From assembly GCA_030613045.1 (NCBI GenBank), contig JAUWMS010000011.1, positions 1-14,092 of the forward strand: DNA of 14,092 nt. Reading direction: 5' to 3'. Both the position numbers and the translations under genes were made by a program. A model generated the notes under the pieces. The model did not search any database and was not told the DNA's origin. It saw only the letters and a list, made by a program, of their open reading frames with translations. Below, one piece after another: positions 1-6,838 of the stretch (the first letter of the stretch is position 1; each line of letters begins with the position of its first letter). The DNA is from Candidatus Latescibacterota bacterium. GTDB lineage: Bacteria; Latescibacterota; 4484-107.

Positions 1-693
1 GAGGCCGGGCAATCCGGCGTGGGGGATATCTTCGCCTGGTTTGTGGCAAACGGCGTGCCGGAGTCTTATGAGCAGGAGGCCGGACGAAAGGGGATGGACA
101 TCCACGCGCTGTTGGAGGAGAAAGCTTCCGGGCTGAAGGTCGGCCAGAGCGGGTTGTTGGCGCTGGACTGGTGGAACGGCAACCGCTCCATCCTCGTGGA
201 TGTGGATCTGACCGGACTCCTCCTCGGCGCGACCCTCGCCACCAAGGCGGAGGACATTTACCGCGCGCTCATCGAGGCGACGGCCTTCGGGACGAATAAG
301 ATCATCCAGTCTTTCGAGGAGGGCGGCGTGGCGGTCAGAGAACTCTATGCGTGCGGCGGCCTGCCGGAGCGCAACAAGCTGTTGATGCAGATTTACGCGG
401 ACGTGACCGGACGCACGATCAAGGTGGCGGCGTCTCCTCAGACGGGCGCGTTGGGATCGGCTATGTTTGGAGCCGTGGCTGCCGGAAAAGCCCGGGGTGG
501 ATACGACGACATCGTGGAAGCGGCACAGAACATGGCGCATCTGAAGGACGAGCAATTCACTCCGATCCCGGAGCACACCGCTATCTATCGCAAGCTGTTT
601 GCGGAGTACGAACGCTTGCACGACTATTTCGGACGAGGCGCGAATCCGGTGATGAAGACGCTGAAGCGGATCAAGGGAGAAGTCAGAGGCTAA
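1..693 (+). CDS. araB: L-ribulokinase, C-terminal part (5' end outside the window)
   Basis: The frame is open from base 1 ([15 protein letters not shown]), so this is the 3' part of a longer gene. The GTG at 19 is not a real start. L-ribulokinase is a cytoplasmic FGGY-family sugar kinase that phosphorylates L-ribulose to L-ribulose 5-phosphate in arabinose catabolism. The 230 visible residues are about the C-terminal 40% of a usual 550-residue AraB. AraB-typical stretches are [18 protein letters not shown], the [11 protein letters not shown] helix, [10 protein letters not shown] and [10 protein letters not shown] followed by [13 protein letters not shown], which together form the second FGGY signature and nucleotide-binding lobe. 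A lysine-rich tail ends at a TAA stop. No araA or araD is visible. A CACCGC-tipped repeat starts 5 bases after the stop. Another FGGY kinase is possible, but the match to AraB is specific. Confidence 0.93.
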   Translation, partial: EAGQSGVGDIFAWFVANGVPESYEQEAGRKGMDIHALLEEKASGLKVGQSGLLALDWWNGNRSILVDVDLTGLLLGATLATKAEDIYRALIEATAFGTNKIIQSFEEGGVAVRELYACGGLPERNKLLMQIYADVTGRTIKVAASPQTGALGSAMFGAVAAGKARGGYDDIVEAAQNMAHLKDEQFTPIPEHTAIYRKLFAEYERLHDYFGRGANPVMKTLKRIKGEVRG

Positions 694-698
694 GATGG

Positions 699-726
699 CA
701 CCGCAGAGACGCGGAGGACGCAGAGC
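699..726 (+). repeat. GCAGAG-type interspersed repeat, copy 1
   Basis: CACCGCAGAG at 699-708 is followed by degenerate GCGGAG and GCAGAG cores at 8-9 base steps. It begins 5 bases after the araB stop with its CACCGC tip pointing at the gene. Related copies lie at 832-861 (inverted), 5717-5748 (inverted) and 7830-7857, with a weak one at 11532-11558. Confidence 0.7.
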
Positions 727-732
727 ACAATG

Positions 733-788
733 CGTAAAACGTAAAACGTAAAACGTGAAAGGGAAAGCCGTCAGCGTTCAGCAGTCAG
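733..788 (+). repeat. Tandem 7-bp repeat array A (8 units, mixed unit types)
   Basis: Three CGTAAAA units (733-753) and CGTGAAA (754-760) are followed in the same 7-base phase by GGGAAAG, CCGTCAG, CGTTCAG and CAGTCAG (761-788). The array therefore joins two unit families without losing register. Period-7 arrays are known as STRR in heterocystous cyanobacteria; whether these are related is unknown. No reading frame or hairpin explains it. Confidence 0.75.
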
Positions 789-831
789 TTTCCTTCTCCT
801 CCGCCTCTAAGGTTGATAGCTTTTTAAGGGG

Positions 832-861
832 TTCTCTGCGCTCTTTGCGCCTTTGCGGTGA
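832..861 (-). repeat. GCAAAG-type interspersed repeat, copy 2 (inverted)
   Basis: TTCTCTGCGCTCTTTGCG at 832-849 continues to CTTTGCGGTG ending at 860. This is the inverse of the copies at 699 and 7830. Its GCGGTG tip (855-860) points at the ATG of the yggS remnant 16 bases downstream. With copy 1 it forms an inverted pair bracketing heptad array A. Confidence 0.7.
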
Positions 862-876
862 TAAGAGGTGGTTGCG

Positions 877-1088
877 ATGAATCAGAGGAAGATCGAGGAA
901 GCCATTGCCCGCATTCGGGCGACGCTTCCGGAGGGCGTGCTTTTGGTCGCATCGCGGCGGCGGGGATTCCCAACGTTCAAATGCGCACCCTCTCCATGGG
1001 CATGAGCAACAGCTACAAAGTGGCCATCGAGGAGGGAGCCAACCTCGTGCGCATTGGCACCAAACTTTTTGGTCCGAGAATAACTTGA
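877..1088 (+). pseudogene. YggS/PROSC-family PLP-binding protein, internally deleted remnant
   Basis: The family (about 225-235 residues) is a cytoplasmic single-domain PLP carrier involved in PLP homeostasis. The ATG at 877, preceded by AGAGGTGG, opens 25 residues that match the family N-terminus and end in GVLLVA, just where the family continues with VSK and the PLP-binding lysine. The sequence then jumps to the family C-terminus in another reading frame: IAAAGIPNVQMRTLSMGMSN, then EEGANLVRIGTKLFGPR, stopping at TGA 1086-1088. Roughly 480 bases and the PLP lysine are missing, and the join near 945-955 changes frame, so no functional protein is expected. What remains at both ends is well conserved, which suggests a recent deletion or an assembly collapse. 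Confidence 0.85.
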
Positions 1089-1134
1089 TCGTATAGGAAT
1101 TTCCATTTTTTGTCGATGACGCAGATGAACGTTT

Positions 1135-1188
1135 TGGAGTGCGATGACTCCTGTCATCGCATGCGAAATCGGGAGATTTCGCACTCCA
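1135..1188. repeat. Perfect three-way-junction palindrome
   Basis: The outer stem TGGAG (1135-1139) pairs with CTCCA (1184-1188). Arm 1 is TGCGATGAC (1140-1148) with GTCATCGCA (1153-1161) around a TCCT loop. Arm 2 is TGCGAAATC (1162-1170) with GATTTCGCA (1175-1183) around a GGGA loop. All three stems are perfect and abut with no unpaired base at the junction. It lies between the yggS remnant and the Gfo/Idh/MocA gene and has no terminator-like T-tract. Either DNA strand could fold this way. I see no second copy in the window. Confidence 0.85.
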
Positions 1189-1320
1189 TAGCAGAAGCCC
1201 GCCCGAAGAGCGCTAAGTGCAGGCTCTGTTTTGTCACTGCGTAGCGGTTTTCAGGCGGCGAACTCTTACAACGGAAACCCGCACACCAAACGCAGGACTC
1301 ACACGGGAAGGGACGACCTT

Positions 1321-2364
1321 ATGGCAAAGATCGGTGTAGGCGTGATCGGAAGCGGCGGCATTGCGCGGGCCGCGCATCTGCCGGGATATGCGGCGCTCAA
1401 AGACGAGGTGGAGATCATAGCGTGCTGCGACCTGGACGAGAAGGCGGCCAGGGAGGCGGCGGAGAAATTCGGAGCGAAGAAGGTCTTCAAGGATTATCGC
1501 GACATGCTGGCCCTGAAGAACATTCAGGCCGTGAGTGTGTGCACCCCGAATTTTATGCACAAGACGCCCACCATTGCGGCGCTTAAGGCGGGCAAGCACG
1601 TGCTGTGCGAAAAGCCGATCGCCATGAACGCCACGGAGGGCGCCGCGATGTGCCGTACCGCGAAAGAGACCGGCATGAAGCTGATGGTGGGACTGAACAA
1701 CCGGTTTCGCTCGGACGTGCAGGCGTTGAAGCGGCAGATAGACGCGGAGAAATTCGGAGAGATCTATTACGCCCGCGCCCAGGCGCTTCGACGCCGCGGC
1801 ATCCCCGGCTGGGGCGTATTCGGCGATAAGGAGAAGCAGGGCGGCGGCCCGCTGGTGGACATCGGCGTGCATGCGCTCGATCTCACCTGGTATCTGATGG
1901 GCATGCCCAAACCCATAGCGGCCTCCGGGAAGACGTACACGAAGTTCGGTACGCGCGACGGCGTGGTGGGACTGATGGGGCAATGGGATCCGAAGACCTT
2001 CACCGTGGAGGACTTTGCGGTGGGATTCATCCGCTTCGACAACGGCGCGACCGCGATCGTGGAATCCAGCTTCTGCGCCAACATCGGCAAAGATCTCTTT
2101 ACCACCGCCCTCTTCGGCACCTCCGGCGGCGGGCAGCTTAGTCCGATCCAGATCTTCACGGAGGAAAACGGGACTCTCTTCGACGTGACCCCCGTACACC
2201 TCCCGGAGGTGAAAACCCATCATCGGGAGATCGAGCTCTTCATCGAAGCCATCCGCAACGACACCGAAGTCCCCGTTCCGGGCGAACAGGCGCTCGAAGT
2301 CATGAAAATGTTGGACGCCATCTACGAGTCGTCGGAGCGGGATCGGGAAGTGGAGATTCGGTAG
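1321..2364 (+). CDS. Gfo/Idh/MocA-family NAD(P)-dependent oxidoreductase
   Basis: This is a 347-residue protein of the usual family length. ATG 1321 is chosen because AAGGGA (1308-1313) sits 7 bases upstream and the Rossmann motif starts at residue 5. The N-terminal nucleotide-binding fold has GVIGSGGIA (7-15), then GKHVLCEKPIA (91-101) with the family EKP motif; its lysine is the usual active-site residue. The C-terminal substrate domain holds GGGPLVDIGVHALD (174-187), matching the DxGxH signature with Asp180 and His184. Family members oxidise sugars, inositols or sugar derivatives, or reduce the keto forms. The substrate cannot be read here. The araB end upstream and the zinc dehydrogenase downstream suggest carbohydrate catabolism. 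It is probably cytoplasmic, as no signal peptide is seen. Confidence 0.92.
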   Translation: MAKIGVGVIGSGGIARAAHLPGYAALKDEVEIIACCDLDEKAAREAAEKFGAKKVFKDYRDMLALKNIQAVSVCTPNFMHKTPTIAALKAGKHVLCEKPIAMNATEGAAMCRTAKETGMKLMVGLNNRFRSDVQALKRQIDAEKFGEIYYARAQALRRRGIPGWGVFGDKEKQGGGPLVDIGVHALDLTWYLMGMPKPIAASGKTYTKFGTRDGVVGLMGQWDPKTFTVEDFAVGFIRFDNGATAIVESSFCANIGKDLFTTALFGTSGGGQLSPIQIFTEENGTLFDVTPVHLPEVKTHHREIELFIEAIRNDTEVPVPGEQALEVMKMLDAIYESSERDREVEIR

Positions 2365-2403
2365 GAATAGGATTTCTTTTCGGGGAAGCCTTTTCCAATA
2401 AAA

Positions 2404-2473
2404 CGTAAAGCGTGAAACGTGAAATGTGAAGCGTGAAACGTGAAACGTAAAGTGTGAAACGTGAAACGTAAGC
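2404..2473 (+). repeat. Tandem 7-bp repeat array B (10 units)
   Basis: Ten contiguous heptads run as CGTAAAG, CGTGAAA x2, TGTGAAG, CGTGAAA x2, CGTAAAG, TGTGAAA, CGTGAAA, CGTAAGC. This is the cleanest and longest array of the window. It lies 39 bases after the Gfo/Idh/MocA stop. Two further heptads of another type, GCACCAA and TCACCAA (2495-2508), keep the same phase. Confidence 0.9.
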
Positions 2474-2558
2474 GCACGAATTCCAAATTACGGCGCACCA
2501 ATCACCAAACGCTAGGTTTTTCGTGCCTCTGTGGTGCATGAGGACGGAGGATCCCAAT

Positions 2559-3578
2559 ATGCTCGAAGCCGTCATGGTACAGCCGGGTCAAATCGAGTTC
2601 AACGAAGTGCCCAAACCAAGCGTGGAGAAAGACCACGTGCTGATAGAGGTCAAGGCGTGCGGCGTGTGCGGCTCGGATCTGCACGTTTATCACGGGAAGC
2701 ATCCCTTTACCTCGTATCCGGTGATTCAGGGGCACGAGTTCGCGGGCGTAGTGGATGCCGTGGGCTCGGAGGTCGAGGGCATCCGGCCGGGCCGGAAGGT
2801 GACCGTGGAGCCCTTCTTGGTCTGTGGGCGATGCTATCCATGCCGACACGGACGAACCAACATCTGCGACGAGTTGAAGGTCATGGGATTTCAGGCGCCG
2901 GGCTGTCACCGAAATTTCTTCTCCGCTCCGGCGGACAACGTGATCCCCATCCCGGAGAAGCTGTCCTTTGAGGCGGGCGCGATGGTGGAACCGCTCGCCG
3001 TCGGAGTGCACGCGGTCCGTCGCAGCGGTCTGAAAGCGGGTATGAAGGTTCTCGTTCTCGGCGCGGGTCCCATCGGCCTTTTGACCATGCAGGCCGCCAA
3101 AGCATCGGGCGCGTCCGAGGCGCTCATCGTGGATCGGGTGGACTTCCGCCTCGAAGTAGCCCGGAAGCTCGGCGCGGATCACACGGTCAACGGAGACCGG
3201 GAAGCCGTGGCCGAGGGCATCCGACGAGCCTTCGGAGCGGACGGAGCGGATCTGATCTTCGAGTGCGTGGGCCTCGAAGTCACCGTAGAAACAGCCGTGC
3301 AGGTGGCCCGGAAGGGCACGCGGATCATGGTGGTGGGCGTCGTCGGAGGGCGTCCCCGAATCTCCATCGGCCTCCTCCAGGATCGGGAATTGGAACTGGT
3401 GGGCACGCTGATGTATATGCGACCCGATTTCGAGCAGGCCATCGCGTGGATCGCCGAAGGCTCGGTCAGGCCCACCGAACTTATCACCGCCCGATTCCCG
3501 TTCGAGGAACTGCCCCGGGCCTATCGGGAAGCGGACGAACACGCCGCGCGAAATCTGAAGGTGATGGTCCTTTTTTGA
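2559..3578 (+). CDS. Zinc-dependent medium-chain dehydrogenase (sorbitol/threonine dehydrogenase-like)
   Basis: This 339-residue protein starts at ATG 2559 with GGAGG at 2546-2550, a clear start. The GroES-like catalytic domain comes first. Cys37 (in ACGVCGSD), His59 and Glu60 (GHEFAG) are the expected catalytic-zinc ligands, and Glu144 (MVEPLA) is the extra glutamate seen in sorbitol-dehydrogenase relatives. Four cysteines at 89, 92, 95 and 103 form the structural-zinc lobe. The Rossmann domain has GAGPIG at 168-173, and an acidic residue after the second strand (VDR, Asp192) favours NAD over NADP. The reaction would be reversible oxidation of a secondary alcohol of a polyol, sugar or amino acid; the exact substrate is unknown. 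Placed after a Gfo/Idh/MocA enzyme, it fits sugar or polyol catabolism. The PAP2-like gene starts 13 bases after its stop, so co-transcription is likely. Confidence 0.93.
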   Translation: MLEAVMVQPGQIEFNEVPKPSVEKDHVLIEVKACGVCGSDLHVYHGKHPFTSYPVIQGHEFAGVVDAVGSEVEGIRPGRKVTVEPFLVCGRCYPCRHGRTNICDELKVMGFQAPGCHRNFFSAPADNVIPIPEKLSFEAGAMVEPLAVGVHAVRRSGLKAGMKVLVLGAGPIGLLTMQAAKASGASEALIVDRVDFRLEVARKLGADHTVNGDREAVAEGIRRAFGADGADLIFECVGLEVTVETAVQVARKGTRIMVVGVVGGRPRISIGLLQDRELELVGTLMYMRPDFEQAIAWIAEGSVRPTELITARFPFEELPRAYREADEHAARNLKVMVLF

Positions 3579-3579
3579 C

Positions 3580-3584
3580 AGGAG
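3580..3584 (+). promoter_or_regulatory. Ribosome binding site supporting a TTG start
   Basis: AGGAG ends 7 bases before the TTG at 3592. No ATG or GTG near the 5' end has such a site, so the TTG is taken as the start of the PAP2-like protein. Confidence 0.65.
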
Positions 3585-3591
3585 ACACCCC

Positions 3592-4194
3592 TTGAGCCGG
3601 AACGCCGAATTTCGGATAACGGACAACGCGGCGCGTTTCTTCGCGCACGCCCTCAACCCCGCCTTTACCACCTGTTTTGCGATTTTTCTGCTGTCGCTGT
3701 CGGCGGCGGAACGTTGGAGGGACTGTGCGTCGTGGATTGTCCTGAACGGCGTCTGCACGATTCTCCTGCCGTCTTCCTGCTTCCTCTGGTTAAAGCGGAG
3801 AGGAAAAATCTCGGGATTATACATCCCGGATCGGACCCAGCGAACCGGCCCCTTCCTGTGGCTGCTCTTTTTCTACACACTGGGAATCTCGCTCCTTCGA
3901 TGGATCAACGTGCCATCCTCCGTGATCGCCGCTCTGATCGTACACACCGTCAACGTAGCCCTCATAACGGGCGTGACGCGTTTCTATAAAATGAGCTTCC
4001 ACGTCATGAGCGCAGCCACGTCGGGAGGTATTCTGCTCTATTTCTTCGGAGTGCCGGCCCTGCTGAGCCTTGTGCTTATCGCAGCGCTCTCGTGGTCGCG
4101 CGTGCATACCCGTGCGCACAGTCTATCTCAGGTTCTCGGAGGCGGTTTCGTGGGATTTTTCTCCGCGCTCCTGCAATTGGAAGCGTTCTTTTGA
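3592..4194 (+). CDS. PAP2-family (phosphatidic acid phosphatase-like) membrane protein
   Basis: This 200-residue integral membrane protein starts at TTG 3592, supported by AGGAG at 3580-3584. Hydrophobic segments lie near residues 22-38, 47-66, 87-103, 109-128, 141-165 and 182-198. PAP2-like motifs are recognisable: IPDRTQRTGPF (78-88) in place of the KX6RP element, KMSFH (133-137) with the likely nucleophile His137, and SRVHTRAHSLSQ (169-180) for SRX5HX3D. The final aspartate is Gln180. As far as I recall, a Gln followed by V here marks a subgroup of short PAP2 proteins in FCB-type bacteria, so it need not mean loss of function. The family removes phosphate from lipid or isoprenoid phosphates at the membrane; the substrate here is unknown. 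It follows the zinc dehydrogenase by 13 bases. Confidence 0.75.
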   Translation: MSRNAEFRITDNAARFFAHALNPAFTTCFAIFLLSLSAAERWRDCASWIVLNGVCTILLPSSCFLWLKRRGKISGLYIPDRTQRTGPFLWLLFFYTLGISLLRWINVPSSVIAALIVHTVNVALITGVTRFYKMSFHVMSAATSGGILLYFFGVPALLSLVLIAALSWSRVHTRAHSLSQVLGGGFVGFFSALLQLEAFF

Positions 4195-4211
4195 GTTTCA
4201 CGCCGTGCCCC

Positions 4212-4326
4212 CCTTCAACTCCGCTCAGGGCAAGATTCGATTCCTCCGGGTACAGTTTGGATGATCCAGGAAAATTCTTCCGAACCGTGAACGGAACAGC
4301 ATGGAGTTCACGGAAAAGGTTTTCCG
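4212..4326 (+). other. Intergenic hairpins and a CTCAGG-type repeat upstream of the methyltransferase
   Basis: CCTTCAACTCCGCTCAGGG (4212-4230) resembles a short repeat I know from many environmental genomes, but only this copy is visible here. CCGTGAAC (4285-4292) pairs with GTTCACGG (4306-4313) across 13 bases. CGGAAAA (4311-4317) can pair with TTTTCCG (4320-4326), overlapping the previous arm. The two stems are mutually exclusive at 4311-4313. No T-tract follows at once, so a terminator role is unclear. Confidence 0.4.
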
Positions 4327-4375
4327 GTTCCCGCGTTACTCGTCCCGTTTTACGTTTAGCTGAGAAAGCAGCCCC

Positions 4376-5278
4376 ATGAACTTCCAACCCACGAAGTGCC
4401 TGATATGCGATTCTGAGAAACACGAGCCTTACCTTCAGGCCCCCAATAGATTCAATACACAGGAGAAATTTCAACTTGTGCGTTGCGCTCGGTGCGGTTT
4501 CGTCTATCTATCTCCACGCCCCACTCAGGAATTTATGGGCCGGTATTACGAAGACGAACGCTATCACCCGCATCAGCGAAACGGGGTCTCGCGGACCGAT
4601 CGCCTTTACCGAGTGCTTCGCGGCTGGAACTTACGAAACAAACGGCGGCTCATTGAACAATACTGCACCCAAGGCTCTATTCTTGACGTGGGCTGCGGCA
4701 CCGGAGAATTTCTCACCGAAATGCAGGGAGCGGGCTGGCAGGTGCTGGGGATCGAACCGGCGTCTCAGGCACGGGATTTTGTGGAAAAAGGCGGCTTACG
4801 GGTATTAGACCGCATCGAAAAGTGCCATGATCGGTTTGACGCGATCACCCTATGGCACGTGTTGGAGCACATCCATGAGGTTCATGATCTACTCCATCAA
4901 CTTGGTAAGCTCCTCTCTCCGGGAGGACGGATTTTTATAGCCGCTCCCAATCTCGAAAGCTTCGATGCCAAACGCTACGGTCCCTACTGGATTGCATTCG
5001 ACGCGCCTCGCCACCTCTATCACTTTCGACCTCAGGATATGCGGCTGTTTCTTCATACGCATGGTCTGAAAGTGATCCGCCAAAGTGCTTTATTTCTCGA
5101 CCCATGGTACAATTCCCTTTTCTCCTGCCGCCTGAAGTCTGAAATCAAAGGAAAGAAGATCGGAGCCTATGGATTCATAACATGCGGATTCGTCAGTTCT
5201 TGCGCCTCCCTCAAGGGAAGGTTCAATCGCAATTCCAGCTCCAGCCCGATCTACATCGCCTGTCACGGTGATCGCTGA
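4376..5278 (+). CDS. Class I SAM-dependent methyltransferase with N-terminal zinc ribbon
   Basis: This 300-residue protein starts at ATG 4376; the upstream AGAAAG is only a weak ribosome site. A treble-clef-like zinc ribbon comes first, with Cys8, Cys11, Cys37 and Cys40 (CLIC and CARC) and the family-typical GFVYLSPRP (41-49). The Rossmann methyltransferase core follows: motif I ILDVGCGTGEFL (102-113), acidic strand-2 end GIEP (125-128), DAITLWHVLEHIHE (155-168) and GGRIFIAAPN. The stretch ending APRHLYHF is also common in this family. Relatives often sit in polysaccharide, lipid or nucleotide-sugar gene clusters and methylate sugars or small acceptors; the acceptor cannot be named here. It stands alone between a 181-base gap and the cupin gene, 48 bases downstream. 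The sequence looks less GC-rich than its neighbours (by eye, not computed). Confidence 0.9.
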   Translation: MNFQPTKCLICDSEKHEPYLQAPNRFNTQEKFQLVRCARCGFVYLSPRPTQEFMGRYYEDERYHPHQRNGVSRTDRLYRVLRGWNLRNKRRLIEQYCTQGSILDVGCGTGEFLTEMQGAGWQVLGIEPASQARDFVEKGGLRVLDRIEKCHDRFDAITLWHVLEHIHEVHDLLHQLGKLLSPGGRIFIAAPNLESFDAKRYGPYWIAFDAPRHLYHFRPQDMRLFLHTHGLKVIRQSALFLDPWYNSLFSCRLKSEIKGKKIGAYGFITCGFVSSCASLKGRFNRNSSSSPIYIACHGDR

Positions 5279-5326
5279 TTGGTGGAAAAATAATGAGAGC
5301 AAAACCGTCCATAGAAAGGGGGAAAC

Positions 5327-5659
5327 ATGCTGCTCAAAAGCACCCAAAACGTAGAGGCCGTCGCTGTCGAAGAAGACGCGAAAAATACGAAAGTCCGATG
5401 GCTGATCTCGGATCAGGACGGAGCCCCGAATTTCGCGATGCGTCTGTTTGAAATCGGGCCTCACGGAGCCACACCGCTTCACACCCACGCCTGGGAACAC
5501 GAAGTCTTCGTATTAGGAGGCGAGGGAGTCGTCGTGAGCACGGAAGGCGACAGGAAAATCGGCCCGGGGGACGCGGTATTCATCCCCGGAGAGGAACGTC
5601 ATCAATTCCGAAGCATGGGAGACGGTGTGCTGAAAGTGTTGTGCATGATTCCGATATAG
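5327..5659 (+). CDS. Small single-domain cupin protein
   Basis: This 110-residue protein starts at ATG 5327 after AAAGGGGGA (about 5316-5324), a good start site. It has one cupin barrel. Motif 1 has His52 and His54 (LHTHAWEHE) and Glu59, and motif 2 is GPGDAVFIPGEERH (79-92) with His92. These would be the three-histidine, one-glutamate metal site. Single-domain cupins of this size include metal-binding sensors, isomerases and dioxygenase-like enzymes, and sequence alone does not select one. It is cytoplasmic, with no signal or membrane segment. A heptad array begins 1 base after its TAG stop, so it probably ends a transcription unit. The nearest plus-strand gene upstream is the methyltransferase, 48 bases away. 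Confidence 0.88.
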   Translation: MLLKSTQNVEAVAVEEDAKNTKVRWLISDQDGAPNFAMRLFEIGPHGATPLHTHAWEHEVFVLGGEGVVVSTEGDRKIGPGDAVFIPGEERHQFRSMGDGVLKVLCMIPI

Positions 5660-5660
5660 G

Positions 5661-5702
5661 CGTGAAACGTGAAGCGTGAAACGTGAAACGTGAAACGTAA
5701 GG
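5661..5702 (+). repeat. Tandem 7-bp repeat array C (6 units)
   Basis: The units are CGTGAAA, CGTGAAG, CGTGAAA x3 and CGTAAGG, starting 1 base after the cupin stop. It has the same unit family and orientation as arrays A and B, and is followed 14 bases later by an inverted GCAGAG-type repeat. Confidence 0.9.
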
Positions 5703-5716
5703 CAGGGGTTGGGGGA

Positions 5717-5748
5717 CGCTCCGCGGCCTCCGCGCGCTCTGCGGTGAG
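5717..5748 (-). repeat. GCAGAG-type interspersed repeat, copy 3 (inverted)
   Basis: CGCTCCGCGGCCTCCGCG (5717-5734) continues to GCTCTGCGGTGAG ending at 5748. The GCGGTG tip (5741-5746) lies 8 bases before the Nudix ATG, so GGTGAG of the repeat may serve as its ribosome binding site; no other good site is seen. Confidence 0.65.
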
Positions 5749-5754
5749 AAAACC

Positions 5755-6201
5755 ATGGCAACGTTCAGGAAATGCCCGCACTGCGGGGAAAAATTGGAGC
5801 AATACCGAAATCCCGTCCCGACAGTGGATGTGATCATCGAACTGGATGGAAGCGGCATTGTGCTGATCCAGCGAAAAAATCCGCCTTATGGCTGGGCGCT
5901 TCCGGGAGGCTTCGTGGACTACGGAGAAAGTTTGGAGGAGGCCGCCGTCCGGGAGGCGAAGGAGGAAACTTCGTTAGGCGTCACGCTGGTGAAACAATTC
6001 CACACCTATTCGGATCCGAAGCGGGATCCACGCCAGCACACCATCACCACGGTGTATATGGCCAGGGCCACAGGAGAGCCGAAGGCCGCGGACGATGCGG
6101 CCGGGATCGGAATCTTCCGAAAAGACAACTTGCCGGAGGAGATGGCCTTCGATCACCGCGAAATCCTGCGCGACTATTTCATTTCTCGGAGGGCCACATG
6201 A
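5755..6201 (+). CDS. Nudix hydrolase with short N-terminal CxxC
   Basis: This 148-residue protein starts at ATG 5755. The Nudix box runs from Gly52 to Leu74 ([20 protein letters not shown] inside it) and matches GX5EX7REUXEEXXU, with Glu67, Glu70 and Glu71 as metal ligands. A CPHC pair (7-10) resembles half of the zinc ribbon seen in NudC-like enzymes, but a second cysteine pair is absent. Family members cleave nucleoside diphosphates linked to another group, such as ADP-ribose, NADH, nucleotide sugars or oxidised nucleotides. The substrate is not clear. Its TGA overlaps the ATG of the acetyltransferase (ATGA at 6198-6201), so translation of the two is likely coupled. The only ribosome-site candidate, GGTGAG, lies in the repeat at 5717-5748. 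Confidence 0.92.
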   Translation: MATFRKCPHCGEKLEQYRNPVPTVDVIIELDGSGIVLIQRKNPPYGWALPGGFVDYGESLEEAAVREAKEETSLGVTLVKQFHTYSDPKRDPRQHTITTVYMARATGEPKAADDAAGIGIFRKDNLPEEMAFDHREILRDYFISRRAT

Positions 6202-6668
6202 TCAGAAGGTATCGGGAGGCGGACCGGGCGATCCTGATGGAAATCACCATCACCTGCTTTCCAAAAGTATCCATAGATCGGAACATCGAGGACCGTTTCG
6301 GAACGGTCGGCGGGAAGGACTGGACGTGGCGCAAAAAACGCGAGATCGAGGCGGATATCTCGGCGTGCCCGGAAGGAATCCTCGTCGCGGAGATGGATGG
6401 AAACGTCGTAGGATATATCACGTGCCGGCTGGATCTAGAGAGCAGGGTCGGACATATTTCTAACATGGCTGTCCTGCCCGCCTGTCAGGGACGCGGACTG
6501 GGCAAACAACTGATGCAGGCCGCATTAGACAACTTCAGACAAAAGGGCATGGAACTGGCCCGAATCGAAACATTAGCGCAAAACGAAGTGGGAGCCAGAT
6601 TTTATCCGAAAGCGGGCTTTGTGGAAGTCGCCCGTCAGATTCACTACGCCATGCCGCTGAGTTCATAG
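6198..6668 (+). CDS. GNAT-family N-acetyltransferase
   Basis: This 156-residue protein starts at ATG 6198, which overlaps the Nudix stop by 4 bases. CGGAGGG (6187-6193) inside the Nudix gene is its ribosome site. The acetyl-CoA pyrophosphate loop is QGRGLG (97-102), preceded by the strand [15 protein letters not shown], and the C-terminal half has the usual [12 protein letters not shown] motif (133-144). The N-terminus [16 protein letters not shown] is typical of small-molecule or protein N-alpha acetyltransferases related to RimI. The acceptor is unknown. Coupling to the Nudix hydrolase may mean that both act on a common nucleotide- or toxin-related substrate, but this is only positional inference. 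No membrane or signal segment is seen. Confidence 0.92.
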   Translation: MIRRYREADRAILMEITITCFPKVSIDRNIEDRFGTVGGKDWTWRKKREIEADISACPEGILVAEMDGNVVGYITCRLDLESRVGHISNMAVLPACQGRGLGKQLMQAALDNFRQKGMELARIETLAQNEVGARFYPKAGFVEVARQIHYAMPLSS

Positions 6669-6670
6669 TG

Positions 6671-6783
6671 AGGCAAAGCCGCAACCAAAACCCCAAAGCA
6701 ATGGGACACGGATAGCACGGATTTACACGGATCAAATACAAAAACCTTGTCAAAAAAACAAGATTTCGCAGGCTTATAGTACA
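6671..6783 (+). repeat. Diverged intergenic repeat with CACGGAT cores, upstream of the carbamoyltransferase
   Basis: Three CACGGAT cores (within 6703-6732) stand 9-10 bases apart. Then AACCTTGTCAAAAAAA (6744-6758), a TTTCG and a TAGTACAG follow. The stretch from AGCCGCAACC on has a diverged copy at about 11620-11715, which shares AACCTTGTCAAAAAAA and a TAGCACAG. Another CACGGAT copy lies at 11475-11505. CTTGT and ACAAG (6746-6762) could form a weak AT-rich hairpin. Confidence 0.6.
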
Positions 6784-6838
6784 GTAAGGCGCGAAAGTAC
6801 CGCCTTCAAATATTCTCTCTCAATCAAGGAGGTCTCCC

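Noticed and set aside
1234..2223. A long minus-strand open frame opposite the Gfo/Idh/MocA gene
   Set aside because: It mirrors a well-supported plus-strand gene and shows no motif or start signal.
2404..2473. CRISPR array
   Set aside because: Units are 7 bases, contiguous and without spacers; no cas gene is present.
2502..3824. A 440-codon open frame on the minus strand opposite the zinc dehydrogenase
   Set aside because: The plus strand carries a full dehydrogenase with all zinc ligands and a good ribosome site. The minus-strand translation is His/Arg-rich without a domain, typical of a GC-rich shadow frame.
4376..5278. Frameshifted C-terminus of the methyltransferase
   Set aside because: The low-complexity tail looked odd, but the length and the final SSSSPIYIA stretch are compatible with relatives that end in a similar strand.
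6747..6780. Sigma-70 promoter (TTGTCA and TATAGT) before the carbamoyltransferase
   Set aside because: The spacing is 22 bases instead of 16-18, and the -35 part belongs to a repeated element also found away from genes.
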